Both the position numbers and the translations under genes were made by a program. 5,489 nucleotides of DNA from Nitrospinota bacterium (GTDB lineage: Bacteria > Tectomicrobia > Entotheonellia > J063). The notes beneath the pieces were generated by a model that made no database searches, was not told the origin of the DNA, and saw only the letters and a list, made by a program, of their open reading frames with translations. Where the stretch lies: NCBI GenBank assembly GCA_003696125.1, contig RFHZ01000710.1, positions 1 to 5,489 of the forward strand, read 5' to 3'. Positions 5,464-5,489 of the stretch are shown here, in pieces (within the stretch, counting starts at the first letter, position 1; each line of letters begins with the position of its first letter).

Positions 5464-5486
5464 AAAAAAAAAAAAAAACGGAGGAG
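5464..5486 (+). promoter_or_regulatory. A15 tract followed by a strong Shine-Dalgarno site at the window edge
   Basis: Fifteen consecutive A (5464-5478) precede C and GGAGGAG (5480-5486). The window ends three bases later, so a plus-strand start codon is expected within a few bases beyond the edge. Read on the other strand the tract is T15 and could be the tail of a terminator for a minus-strand gene outside the window. I cannot decide between the two, but the Shine-Dalgarno match favours the first. Confidence 0.4.
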
Positions 5487-5489
5487 ACC

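Noticed and set aside
1-5489. tRNA, rRNA, CRISPR array or riboswitch
   Set aside because: No T-loop-like or rRNA-like segment and no regularly spaced direct repeats were seen; the only repeats are the REP-like units and isolated palindromes.

Overview
The window is bacterial DNA of fairly high GC content, with dense coding, Shine-Dalgarno sites and sigma70-type promoters. The species cannot be named from the sequence. The short palindromic repeats at the right end (GTAGGAGCG...CTCCTACAG type) resemble REP elements known from Pseudomonas and related Proteobacteria. That makes a Gram-negative environmental bacterium the best guess, with low confidence.

Layout, left to right. Positions 1-564 (minus) hold the N-terminal 188 residues of a multi-pass membrane protein that looks like a GT-C glycosyltransferase; the gene runs off the left edge. 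Positions 619-2817 (minus) hold a 732-residue protein with a GT-C-like membrane half and a C-terminal TPR half. The second gene lies 54 bp upstream of the first on the same strand, and both are probably read from one strong promoter at 2869-2897. Positions 2818-3332 contain no intact gene, only that promoter and a decayed piece of a serine-recombinase-type helix-turn-helix. Positions 3333-4000 (minus) are a compact vapBC-type toxin-antitoxin operon: a ribbon-helix-helix antitoxin and a PIN-domain toxin sharing ATGA, with their own promoter. Positions 4001-4423 are intergenic and rich in palindromes; they carry an extended -10 promoter for the next gene. Positions 4424-5218 (plus) encode an ALG5/DPM1-like GT2 glycosyltransferase. 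Positions 5215-5373 carry three REP-like palindromic units, the first of which contains the stop codon of the GT2 gene. A run of 15 A followed by a strong Shine-Dalgarno site ends the window and suggests a plus-strand gene starting just outside it.

How it may work together (inference): the GT2 enzyme would make a polyprenyl-phosphate sugar on the cytoplasmic face of the membrane. That is the donor type used by GT-C enzymes, which transfer sugars on the outer face. The two minus-strand membrane proteins are candidates for that second step, so the window reads as a small cell-surface or protein glycosylation locus interrupted by a toxin-antitoxin module and a recombinase remnant. The families are known. 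I see no clearly new system; the least ordinary points are the GT-C/TPR architecture, the recombinase tail in frame behind the toxin, and the shared 11-base promoter core of the two divergent glycosylation units.
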